The notes beneath the pieces are model-generated. The model worked only from the letters and a program-made list of their open reading frames with translations, ran no database searches and was not told the origin of the DNA. From a bacterium (GTDB lineage: Bacteria > CAYTYR01 > UBA6262), in contig JAQTPL010000003.1 in the NCBI GenBank assembly GCA_028712895.1, forward strand, positions 1 to 64,000: a stretch of DNA of 64,000 nucleotides. Direction: 5' to 3'. Made by a program: the position numbers and the translations under genes. Below are positions 1 through 8,262 of this stretch, one piece after another. The stretch's first letter is position 1; each line of letters begins with the position of its first letter.

Positions 1-545
1 AAACCAATACCGAGGGTAAGCAAAATAATAGGGATCAATACTAGTGGAGCGAGTAGGACGGTTTTAGCGGGAACAATGCGGTATAACACGAATAACACAG
101 TGATCAGGATCAATTGGATGAAAAAGGAAATGAGCGGCTTGCCGATGCTGGTTAAAACCAATGATTTACGGGAAAAATTGATCCTGGTGATCATATCCCC
201 AGACGCGGTCAGGGAGTTTCCGCCTGAAGTCACACCGGTAGCAAATAATTGCCAGAAAGTCATGCCCAGCAGGGCATAGAGAGGGTAAGGGACGTTTATT
301 TCGCCGACATTGAAGATACCGGAACGGTTCAACATGGCAAATATCGCAACATTGATTATCGGCACGATAAAGATCCAAAGGAACCCGATCAGAGATTGTT
401 TGTGCATAGTCGCGAAATCGCGCTTGAAAAGCTGGAAGGTGAGCCACCTGTTTTTAACTATTTCAGAATATATTTCCGGTAAAATGGACCAGAATCCTTT
501 TTTTATAGAATTATCCGGTTCATAGGTAACAGTATTGTTATTCAT
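1..545 (-). CDS. ABC-2 type transporter permease, polysaccharide/O-antigen export (Wzm/TagG-like), truncated by window edge
   Basis: Minus-strand translation from ATG at 545: MNNNTVTYEPDNSIKKGFWSILPEIYSEIVKNRWLTFQLFKRDFATMHKQSLIGFLWIFIVPIINVAIFAMLNRSG...; the frame stays open to position 1. Not in the ORF track because it runs off the edge. Confidence 0.85.
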   Translation of the reverse strand, partial: MNNNTVTYEPDNSIKKGFWSILPEIYSEIVKNRWLTFQLFKRDFATMHKQSLIGFLWIFIVPIINVAIFAMLNRSGIFNVGEINVPYPLYALLGMTFWQLFATGVTSGGNSLTASGDMITRINFSRKSLVLTSIGKPLISFFIQLILITVLFVLYRIVPAKTVLLAPLVLIPIILLTLGIG

Positions 546-559
546 AGGAGGTTTATCCT

Positions 560-1687
560 TTATTTTTGGAGTACTGATAAATATAAAGCTTCATAGCTAC
601 TGATCATTTGTTTCAGGCTAAACTTTTCTTGTACCCGGAAAAATCCTTTTTCACCCAAAGTTTTTTCCAAAACAGGATTATTAAGAATACTTAAAATTGC
701 GGCAGCTAAAGATTGGCTGTCAGCCAGCGGTACTAGGATGCCGGTTACTCCGTCAATTACTGCTTCCGGATTTCCACCAACATTGGTGGCAACCACTGGC
801 TTAGCCACAGCCATAGCTTCGATGATAGTATTGGAAAACCCTTCACTCAAGGAAGGGACTACAACAATATCTAATAAATGTATTATTCTTGAAATGTCTT
901 TCTGGAATTCCACGAATTTAATATTCTTACTGCTGGCTTTGGTTTCTAATGAAAGGTCATAGGGCCGGTCATTTATAGCCGCTTTACCTATTATCAGGAA
1001 CTGTATGTGTTGATTTTCCCTGGCAATAATATCCGCGGCTTCGATAAAATATTCAAGACCCTTGATCTTTCTGAAAGTCGCCAAGGTTCCTACCAATTTC
1101 TTGTTCTTATCTATCCCCAGCCGCGTTAATTCCTCAACCGTAAAAACATTTACATCCCTGGTCCGGGCAAAATCAACCCCGTTGTAAATAGTGACCATTT
1201 TACTGGCAGGGACCTTTTCTCTTTGAGCTATGATTTGGGCAACGGATTGAGATACGGTGACGATCTGGCGGAAATACTTATTTATGATCCTGTATATAAA
1301 AATATGGTGCTTTTTTAACTGGTAGCCCATATCCCGGCGGGAGGAAATAACAGCTTTAATGCCAGCCAACTTGCCTAACAATACCGCCAATATATCCGAA
1401 CCCTCATGGTAGCTGACAATAATATCAACATTTTCTTTTTTGACAAATTCAACCAGTTTAAAAAGGCTCTTTATCCCTTTGGGGCTGTAAATCCTTTTAA
1501 CATCCAGGTTTTCCGCGAATACGCCTAATTTGTTGAACTCAGCGAATTCTGGCCCAGCTTTTAAAACAAAGACATAGGGCTCGAATTTTTCTTTGTCAAT
1601 ATACTTAACAATGTCAAAAAGATTTCTTTCAGCGCCGCCAAAAGCATAGAATACATCTATTAGATATAATATCCTTATTTTTCCCAT
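560..1687 (-). CDS. Glycosyltransferase family 4 (GT-B)
   Basis: N-terminal LYLIDVFYAFGGAERNLFDI and C-terminal VVPSLSEGFSNTIIEAMAVAKPVVATNVGGNPEAV are typical GT4 motifs. Confidence 0.93.
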   Translation of the reverse strand: MGKIRILYLIDVFYAFGGAERNLFDIVKYIDKEKFEPYVFVLKAGPEFAEFNKLGVFAENLDVKRIYSPKGIKSLFKLVEFVKKENVDIIVSYHEGSDILAVLLGKLAGIKAVISSRRDMGYQLKKHHIFIYRIINKYFRQIVTVSQSVAQIIAQREKVPASKMVTIYNGVDFARTRDVNVFTVEELTRLGIDKNKKLVGTLATFRKIKGLEYFIEAADIIARENQHIQFLIIGKAAINDRPYDLSLETKASSKNIKFVEFQKDISRIIHLLDIVVVPSLSEGFSNTIIEAMAVAKPVVATNVGGNPEAVIDGVTGILVPLADSQSLAAAILSILNNPVLEKTLGEKGFFRVQEKFSLKQMISSYEALYLSVLQK

Positions 1688-1699
1688 CTTTACCCTTGC

Positions 1700-2686
1700 T
1701 TATTCAACGCCGATTTTCAATTGGAGGTCCACCCGGTGCTCAACACCCAAATCACCATGGGACAGATAAGCATAGTTGATCGCTAGTTCAGAAACCGGCA
1801 GAAAGGAAAAATCAAACTCATGCAGGTTTACACCTACTCCAGTAGTTAATCTGTTACCGAGATCATTCTTGGTATTATAGCCCAAGCGTAGTGCCAGGAT
1901 CTTGGTCACCCAGCATTCTCCGCCCAAAGCCCAATAATAGAAATCATGTAAAGGTTTATTCAGGTCAGCTACCAGAGTTAGACGGTTTCTAAACAAATTT
2001 ATGGCTCCGCCAAGCACATATACTCTGGGTAGAGGCTGGGTCTCTTTTTCCAAAGCTATCCCCGAGCCCATATTTTTGGCGGCGAATCCGATACTTAATC
2101 CATCCATCAACTTGTTGAACAGCAGACCGGCATCAAAACTATATCCCCTGGTTTTTATAGCGTAAATATCTTCATGAAACTCCTTGCCAGTTATCCCGAT
2201 ACTAAAATATTGATTAAAGGCTTTACCATACGATAAACTGATGACCCGGTCTTTGGCGCCAAATTCACCAGTGTCAACTCCGTTTATATCCCGGCCCATT
2301 ATCCGGCCATAGTCCACAAAAGTAAAGCCTCCAGCTAAAACACCCATATCTTCCACGTCTTTGGCATGAAACTCGGTCAAAGCATAAACCCAATTTATAT
2401 TGTTAGATATAACTTCGTCAAAATATTTGTTCTGGTTGAATTGCAGTTCATTCTTGTGTAAAAAGCCCAATCCAGCCGGGTTATAATCTATAGCATTGGC
2501 GTCATCGGACAGCGCGACAAAAGCCCCGCCCATTGCCGCAGGACGCGTGCCGGAACGAATTTCGAGGATCTGCGCTGTATTTGTGCCGGATTTTTTGTGG
2601 CTTTGTGCAAAAGCCGTTCGTAGTTGGTCGTTCGTCGTTAGTAGTATTAAGACGAATACCAAAATAAATTTAAATCGTAAATTCAT
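1700..2686 (-). CDS. PorV/PorQ-family outer-membrane beta-barrel protein
   Basis: EIRSGTRPAAMGGAFVALSDDANAIDYNPAGLGFL motif; signal peptide. Confidence 0.85.
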   Translation of the reverse strand: MNLRFKFILVFVLILLTTNDQLRTAFAQSHKKSGTNTAQILEIRSGTRPAAMGGAFVALSDDANAIDYNPAGLGFLHKNELQFNQNKYFDEVISNNINWVYALTEFHAKDVEDMGVLAGGFTFVDYGRIMGRDINGVDTGEFGAKDRVISLSYGKAFNQYFSIGITGKEFHEDIYAIKTRGYSFDAGLLFNKLMDGLSIGFAAKNMGSGIALEKETQPLPRVYVLGGAINLFRNRLTLVADLNKPLHDFYYWALGGECWVTKILALRLGYNTKNDLGNRLTTGVGVNLHEFDFSFLPVSELAINYAYLSHGDLGVEHRVDLQLKIGVE

Positions 2687-2698
2687 AATAATTCTCCT

Positions 2699-3047
2699 TT
2701 ATTTTTTGATGGAATTGATAAGCCCGTTTAACATTTTGTTTATACGATCAGCTTTTACGAGTAATAAATCGTATCCTTTCGTGTTTATATACTCTAAATT
2801 CAAAGATACATCTAATAGAGCAACTACTTCGTATGAAGAACCTCTAGCTATTCGTAAAAACTGGGTAAAATCTTTCGGGTGATATCTGCCGCAGCCTTCG
2901 GCTATATTAGCTGTGATTGAGATAGCTGCGGTCGATCAGTCCGAATTTTTCATCTCTTGGATAATTTTTTGCTACTTGATAAATTTCTTTTATATATTCT
3001 TGGCTTATTTTATATACATCTAGTTGCTGAAAATTAGGCAAAATCAT
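2699..3047 (-). pseudogene. Four-helix-bundle protein (23S rRNA intervening-sequence-protein family), frameshifted
   Basis: Frame 1: MILPNFQQLDVYKISQEYIKEIYQVAKNYPRDEKFGLIDR..; frame 2: AAISITANIAEGCGRYHPKDFTQFLRIARGSSYEVVALLDVSLNLEYINTKGYDLLLVKADRINKMLNGLINSIKK*. The expected FGL..Q.RRAAISI..NIAEG core is broken by a small out-of-frame deletion near 2935. Confidence 0.8.
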
Positions 3048-3083
3048 CTCCTCTTTGTATTTACGATGAACTACGAACGGTTT

Positions 3084-3428
3084 CTATTTAATAAGCTTCG
3101 TTATCTTTTTTATAGACAATTTTAAGGCAGGTATATCTTCTTCAGCCACTTTCCACAGTATTTCCTTATCAATTCCAAAATACTCGTGAATCAGTTTATC
3201 ACGCATTCCGGCCATTTTCTTCCAGGGAATATCAGTATATTTATCTCTAAATGCTTTTGGCAGTTTTTTTGTTGCTTCACCTATTATTTCAACGCTTCTT
3301 ACTACGGCGTTTATGGTTTTCTTATCTTTACTGAACTTAACATAATCCATGCCAGTAATAAACTTTTCTATATCATGAATAGATTCTATAATATCCTTAA
3401 TATAATCCCGGAAATCTCTTTTAATCAT
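3084..3428 (-). CDS. HepT-like HEPN (DUF86) protein, toxin of an MNT/HEPN pair
   Basis: MRDKLIHEYFGIDKEILW contains the R-X4-H-x-Y HEPN motif; ATGA overlap with the upstream nucleotidyltransferase. Confidence 0.88.
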   Translation of the reverse strand: MIKRDFRDYIKDIIESIHDIEKFITGMDYVKFSKDKKTINAVVRSVEIIGEATKKLPKAFRDKYTDIPWKKMAGMRDKLIHEYFGIDKEILWKVAEEDIPALKLSIKKITKLIK

Positions 3429-3718
3429 ATATATTTGACCTCCTTGAGGATATATTTACTAATATAAGGCCTTAAAGCTTTTTTTGAGACTAGATCTATT
3501 TTAACCTGCAATTTATTATGTAAATGGTCTTCTAAATCCATAAATTTAAACAAACTGATAGGCTCCGCGAACTCAACGAGTATATCAAGATCACTTTTGC
3601 TTTTGGCTTCACCTCTAATATATGAGCCAAATATTCCGATTTTATTTACTTTATAGTCTCTTTTTAGCTGCTTCTTATCATGCATTAGAATTTCTTTTAT
3701 TTTTTGTAGCTTTGTCAT
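3425..3718 (-). CDS. MntA-like minimal nucleotidyltransferase (antitoxin)
   Basis: GSYIRGEAKSKSDLDILVEF = GSx(10)DxD nucleotidyltransferase motif. Confidence 0.9.
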   Translation of the reverse strand: MTKLQKIKEILMHDKKQLKRDYKVNKIGIFGSYIRGEAKSKSDLDILVEFAEPISLFKFMDLEDHLHNKLQVKIDLVSKKALRPYISKYILKEVKYI

Positions 3719-3803
3719 ACTTCATTCCTTTTGCATCTCGATTATTTAGTCTACTTATAAGTGCTTTCGACTAACCACGAACCATTAACCACGAACGGTT
3801 ATA

Positions 3804-4163
3804 TTATCTAATTACCGCTAATTTGCCTTTAAATTTTTGGCCAGCGGGATTCGTGATCAGATATAAATATATTGCACTGCCGACTTTCTCCCCGCTGTCA
3901 TTGGTCAGATCCCAAGTTGCAATGCCATTGGTGTCATTAGCTTCTATCTCTTTCACTAGGCTACTGTTTATTTTGAATATTTTAATGGTAACATTACTGG
4001 TTAAATTATTAAAGGTAACTTGATCATTTCCTATTGCAGTGCGCACCGGGTTTGGATAGGTAATGACATCGTTCAGATCGGTGCGAAGATCGCAGAATAC
4101 CGTTCGTGGTTGACCGATCATCGTTAGTAGTAAAAACATTGCAAAAACAATTAATTTATTCAT
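3804..4163 (-). CDS. Signal peptide plus a stand-alone FlgD-Ig/T9SS-CTD-like domain
   Basis: MNKLIVFAMFLLLTMIG.. then VITYPNPVRT...VTIKIFKINSSLVKEI...ATWDLTNDSGEKVGSAIYLYLITN..GKLAVIR. Confidence 0.75.
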   Translation of the reverse strand: MNKLIVFAMFLLLTMIGQPRTVFCDLRTDLNDVITYPNPVRTAIGNDQVTFNNLTSNVTIKIFKINSSLVKEIEANDTNGIATWDLTNDSGEKVGSAIYLYLITNPAGQKFKGKLAVIR

Positions 4164-4201
4164 TTTGTTCTCCTTTGGATTTTAATCTTTAATATTCGTT
4201 C

Positions 4202-4957
4202 TTAAACGTAACGGTAATAGTAGCTTGGGATATAGTATTCCACATTGGTTAAGACATAGCCGAGAATATTGCACCCGGCTTGCGTTAAGAGAAGTTCTGA
4301 TTGATGTATTACTTCTCTTTTGGTCCGTCCGGCCTGAGCTACGATCAGCACTCCATCTACGCTAGCGCCTAGGACCGCAGCATCGGTCAGGGGGATAATG
4401 GGCGGCGTATCTATGATGATAAAGTCATACTTTTGCTCCATTTCCCAAAGAAAATCTATCATTTTCTTTGAGCCTAGCAGTTCACTGGGACTTTCCGGCA
4501 CAAAGCCACAGGTCACAATATCCAATCCATTAATCGGGCTTTTCCTGACGATATCGTTTTCGGTTGCTTCCCCTTCCAAATAATTGGAGAGCCCTTTTAG
4601 ATTTCCTAAGCCGAACAGTTCATGAACCCGGCCTTTTCTTAGGTCAGCGTCTATGAGCAGGATTTTCTTATCCAGCTCATAGGTCATGGCTACAGCCAAA
4701 TTGACAGAGGTTGTACTTTTGCCTTCATTATGAATAGAGCTGGTCATAATAATGCATTTCACCGGGTTTTCTTTGTTTATTCTCTTAATATTGGTCCTTA
4801 AAGTACGATACTGTTCCGCTACTACCCCCTTCGGCTGATAATAAGTAACAATATTGTTGTCTATGCCTAAGGCAGAGTTAGGAACTATTACTTTTTCGTT
4901 TGCTGTTACTTTAACTTTACTTAAGCTTATTCTATCGGTATTATTGTTTTTTTCCAT
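4202..4957 (-). CDS. CpsD/CapB-family bacterial tyrosine kinase
   Basis: SSIHNEGKSTTSVNLAVA (Walker A), LLIDADLRKG (Walker A'), FIIIDTPPI; tyrosine-rich tail YYIPSYYYRYV. Confidence 0.92.
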   Translation of the reverse strand: MEKNNNTDRISLSKVKVTANEKVIVPNSALGIDNNIVTYYQPKGVVAEQYRTLRTNIKRINKENPVKCIIMTSSIHNEGKSTTSVNLAVAMTYELDKKILLIDADLRKGRVHELFGLGNLKGLSNYLEGEATENDIVRKSPINGLDIVTCGFVPESPSELLGSKKMIDFLWEMEQKYDFIIIDTPPIIPLTDAAVLGASVDGVLIVAQAGRTKREVIHQSELLLTQAGCNILGYVLTNVEYYIPSYYYRYV

Positions 4958-4958
4958 T

Positions 4959-6332
4959 TTAACCTCTTATCATTCTTGTGACTTTTTTTGCTGCATCTTC
5001 ATCCAGTTCTATTTTAGAGATGGCACCTAGTAACGGTTTTTTAAAAAAGGCTTTGGCATCTTCCACATTACGGAGGGAATGATCCATTGATTCAGCAGTG
5101 TAAATGCCGGCAAAACCCAAACTCAAACCCATCACCATGCTGATCAACATCATTTTCATAATATCAGGCTTATAAGGTTTGACCGGCATCCTGGCCGGGT
5201 CAATGATCTTGAATTTAGTCCCCTTATCCACATTTTCCAGTTGTTGGGAAATACGGGCGCTTTCCAAAGTGGATAACAGATTAGTATATAAATTTTCATT
5301 TACTTTGGCATCCCGGTCCAAAGCTGCCAATTCTGAATCACTTACTCCTGCTAATTTATATTTACTGGTCTTGGTTTTTATATCTTCCTGCCTCTGCAGC
5401 AGGCTCAATCTTCTCAGCTCCAGTCTTTTTAGTTGCTGATCAAGATCAGCGTAGATTGGATTGGCTGAAGATTTTTCTTCCACATTAATGGTCTTGCTCT
5501 TTTCTTCTTCCTGGGCCATTTTATCTCTTGTTTTGGCAATTTCCCGGCGCAATTCTTTCACCATTGGATGGTTTTCAGTAGAATCTATCAATAGCTTGCT
5601 TAATTGTTGCTCCAGATCGGCGATATGGTCATTTAACTGCTTGATCAATGGGTTTTGTTCTCTCTTGACTTCAGAGATGACCACCTTTTCCTGTTTGGCC
5701 AATTGTTCTTGCACTTGTTGCTTTTGGTTGTCGATAGATTCTATCTCTGCCTTTACTTTGAGCTGGGTGAGATCTTTTTCAGAAGACTCCAAACGGGTAC
5801 GATAGACATCCAGCTGACTGCGGATAAAATCAATAGCTTTAACTGCTTCTTCATTCTTAATTTCCGTTGACTCGTTGATGAAACTATTAGTCAAATAATC
5901 CACTACCTGTTTGGACAGGTAAGGATCCTTGTCTTCATAGGAAATTTTGATCAAATCCTGTTCATACATTGAAATTTCCACTTTCTGTCTTAATCCCATA
6001 ACATAATTTTCAAAATCCAACGGTGTTTTAATTGCTAAATTCATTTTAAGATCTGCAACCATATTAACTATACGCGGCCAGCTTAAAATACGCGCTCTCA
6101 TGGTTCTGAGCCGTTCCCCATACTTTGTGGTCACTGCCATTTTATCCATCAAAGGATTAAGCATCCCTTCGGACTGGATAGAGATCAATGAGGATGCCTG
6201 ATAGACTTTAGGTGCGAAAATCACATAGAGGAATCCCCATATAACAGATATTAAGAATAACATGATAAATATCCACTTACGTCTAAAAAAGATCATCACA
6301 TAATCGCGTAAATTCATTGGTGTCTGTTGCAT
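4959..6332 (-). CDS. Wzz/GumC-family polysaccharide chain-length determinant
   Basis: N-terminal Wzz domain with TM, long coiled coil, C-terminal PARMPVKPYKPDIMKMMLISMVMGLSLGF. Confidence 0.92.
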   Translation of the reverse strand: MQQTPMNLRDYVMIFFRRKWIFIMLFLISVIWGFLYVIFAPKVYQASSLISIQSEGMLNPLMDKMAVTTKYGERLRTMRARILSWPRIVNMVADLKMNLAIKTPLDFENYVMGLRQKVEISMYEQDLIKISYEDKDPYLSKQVVDYLTNSFINESTEIKNEEAVKAIDFIRSQLDVYRTRLESSEKDLTQLKVKAEIESIDNQKQQVQEQLAKQEKVVISEVKREQNPLIKQLNDHIADLEQQLSKLLIDSTENHPMVKELRREIAKTRDKMAQEEEKSKTINVEEKSSANPIYADLDQQLKRLELRRLSLLQRQEDIKTKTSKYKLAGVSDSELAALDRDAKVNENLYTNLLSTLESARISQQLENVDKGTKFKIIDPARMPVKPYKPDIMKMMLISMVMGLSLGFAGIYTAESMDHSLRNVEDAKAFFKKPLLGAISKIELDEDAAKKVTRMIRG

Positions 6333-6354
6333 AGCTTCTCCTTTTTATTAGCTA

Positions 6355-7983
6355 CTAATTTGTGGTATCTACCGATTCTGTTGCAGTCTCTAATAAAGGC
6401 TTAGTTGTAGACAACGGGGTAACTACACTTCTGGCCTTAAAGAAGGGATCAAGCAAATAGCTTAAAGAATAGGACAGTTTCCCTAATATTGTGGCCGGGA
6501 CATAAACCACGTCATCCGGAGTTAGTAATACATTATTAGCCAATTTGCCCAGATATAAAATATTGTAAAGATTGACTACACGGTAGGTAGGCTTTAAAGT
6601 ACTAGGCTTTATAATATAGACCCGCCAGGTAGCAGCCAATCCAGTAGGGAAGCCCGCGGCTGCAATAGCATCCCGCAAGGAAATAAAGTCACCCTGAATA
6701 GGGTATTTCCCAGGGCTACGCACTTCGCCTAATACATAGATAATATTACTCCTATACTTTATTGTGGTGACAAGTACCACTGCGTCCTGTACATATTTAT
6801 TTATTTCCTGTCTCAGTTTTTCGGTCATTTCTTTCTTCGTCAATCCTTCTAATTCTATTTCCCCGATCAACTGTATCATAATCTTGCCGTAAGGATCGAT
6901 GGTGAATGTACCGCTGAATTCATCGTGGTTACGGGTGATGATCTGGATAACATCATCCGGGCCAAAACGATAAGGAGTCACCCTGGTCTCTTTGACCGGT
7001 TCTTCAATAGGAGTTGGCTCTGTTCTCCTGGTGAATCTGAGGGAGATCATATGCAGGCGGTCATTCAAGTCCTTATTATAGCTATAGACAAAAGAATAAT
7101 CTATACCGATTGAATAATTAGCAGCTTTGATCGCGGCCAGGGAAATACCGACACTGGCCTCATCGGAATTTACTCCGCTCCGCAGGGCCAACTGGTTATC
7201 AAAACAGGATACTTCTGCGCCAAGATTGGTTTCCCAGTCATTATTTTTCCTGACCAGGTCCAAAGCCGGCGTGATCCGGTTGATGCCAAAGAAACTCAGC
7301 AGATCATTTTCGTTAATATTAAAGGAAGTCCCGATCCTGGTTTGCGCCGGGAGCCGGGGAGAATCATCCGTCAAACGCAGGGGGGGGCGATTCAGGTTGA
7401 GGACAGCGATGCCAAGATTAAAATCCCTCGTGACTTCGTAGCAAGCGCCAATATCCAACCCGAAGGCGCTTTTAGTACTTGAGCTGTCACTGAGAGAGTC
7501 GAACAAGTCATTGCCAGATTTATATGTTGAATGGAATAATCCCTTCAGGTTGGTACCAAGATACAGGTCATTGATGGATGGGATGAACTGGTTTAACTTG
7601 CCAGACAGGTTAAGAAGAATGGTATTTTCCTGGTAGCTATTCTTTACCCAGTACCTGTTCCAGCCTAATCCCCAGGCAAATTCCCTCTGATACGGAAAGA
7701 CATAAACAAGGGATTGAGCGGTATAAGACGGTTTGTTTTCCTTGTTAATATAAGGAAATAAAATATTGTACCTACCCTGTGACAACTCCAGCATGCTTGT
7801 GCCGGCCGGGTTAAACCAGATAGTCGATGGATCATATGCCAGCCCAGTAAAGGCATTGCCCATCCCGGCGCTGCGTGCTGACCAGTGATCCTGTGTGAAA
7901 GGCTCGGCATAAAGACAGATAGCAGATAGCAGATGGCAGATGGCAGTTAAAGCAATAATAAGGAAAAAGATTCTTTTTTTCAT
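6355..7983 (-). CDS. Fusion of an N-terminal PorV/FadL-like outer-membrane barrel with a C-terminal Wza-like polysaccharide export (PES + SLBB) domain
   Basis: N-term WSARSAGMGNAFTGLAYDPSTIWFNPAG; C-term YRFGPDDVIQIITRNHDEFSGTFTIDPYGKIMIQLIGEIELEGLTKKE...YVLGEVRSPGKYPIQGDFISLRDAIAAAGF. Confidence 0.85.
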   Translation of the reverse strand: MKKRIFFLIIALTAICHLLSAICLYAEPFTQDHWSARSAGMGNAFTGLAYDPSTIWFNPAGTSMLELSQGRYNILFPYINKENKPSYTAQSLVYVFPYQREFAWGLGWNRYWVKNSYQENTILLNLSGKLNQFIPSINDLYLGTNLKGLFHSTYKSGNDLFDSLSDSSSTKSAFGLDIGACYEVTRDFNLGIAVLNLNRPPLRLTDDSPRLPAQTRIGTSFNINENDLLSFFGINRITPALDLVRKNNDWETNLGAEVSCFDNQLALRSGVNSDEASVGISLAAIKAANYSIGIDYSFVYSYNKDLNDRLHMISLRFTRRTEPTPIEEPVKETRVTPYRFGPDDVIQIITRNHDEFSGTFTIDPYGKIMIQLIGEIELEGLTKKEMTEKLRQEINKYVQDAVVLVTTIKYRSNIIYVLGEVRSPGKYPIQGDFISLRDAIAAAGFPTGLAATWRVYIIKPSTLKPTYRVVNLYNILYLGKLANNVLLTPDDVVYVPATILGKLSYSLSYLLDPFFKARSVVTPLSTTKPLLETATESVDTTN

Positions 7984-8008
7984 TTTGTGTCCTTTGCTAT
8001 TTTTTATT

Positions 8009-8185
8009 TTATCTTTCTTTGGTGATGTAAGCTTCGATCCTATTGATGTCGTCTTCGGTGTAAATGCGATAGTTACGGTAGTCCCGTTTAACGCGTAGGC
8101 TCAGCCGTTTTTCCCATCTTTTGAGAGTGTTAGGATGGCAATGCAGTCTTTGGCATACTTGACATACAGTCAAATGACCATTCAT
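8009..8185 (-). CDS. Small (58 aa) MerR/excisionase-like helix-turn-helix protein
   Basis: Minus-strand MNGHLTVCQVCQRLHCHPNTLKRWEKRLSLRVKRDYRNYRIYTEDDINRIEAYITKER*; not in the ORF track (below its length cut-off). Confidence 0.75.
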   Translation of the reverse strand: MNGHLTVCQVCQRLHCHPNTLKRWEKRLSLRVKRDYRNYRIYTEDDINRIEAYITKER

Positions 8186-8207
8186 ACTAAAGTAACCTCC
8201 GATTTAT

Positions 8208-8262
8208 TAAGTATAGCTATACACTTTTGTAGCCTGTAGATGATCTACTAAACTACATTTTA
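8208..8262. repeat. Structured direct repeat, copy 1
   Basis: TAAGTATAGCTATACACTTTTGTAGCCTGTAGATGATCTACTAAACTACATTTTA; closely matches 9088-9142, same orientation. Confidence 0.9.

Noticed and set aside
166-447. 93-aa minus ORF MAHLPAFQARFRDYAQ...
   Set aside because: Out-of-frame with the real ABC-2 permease that covers this region on the same strand.
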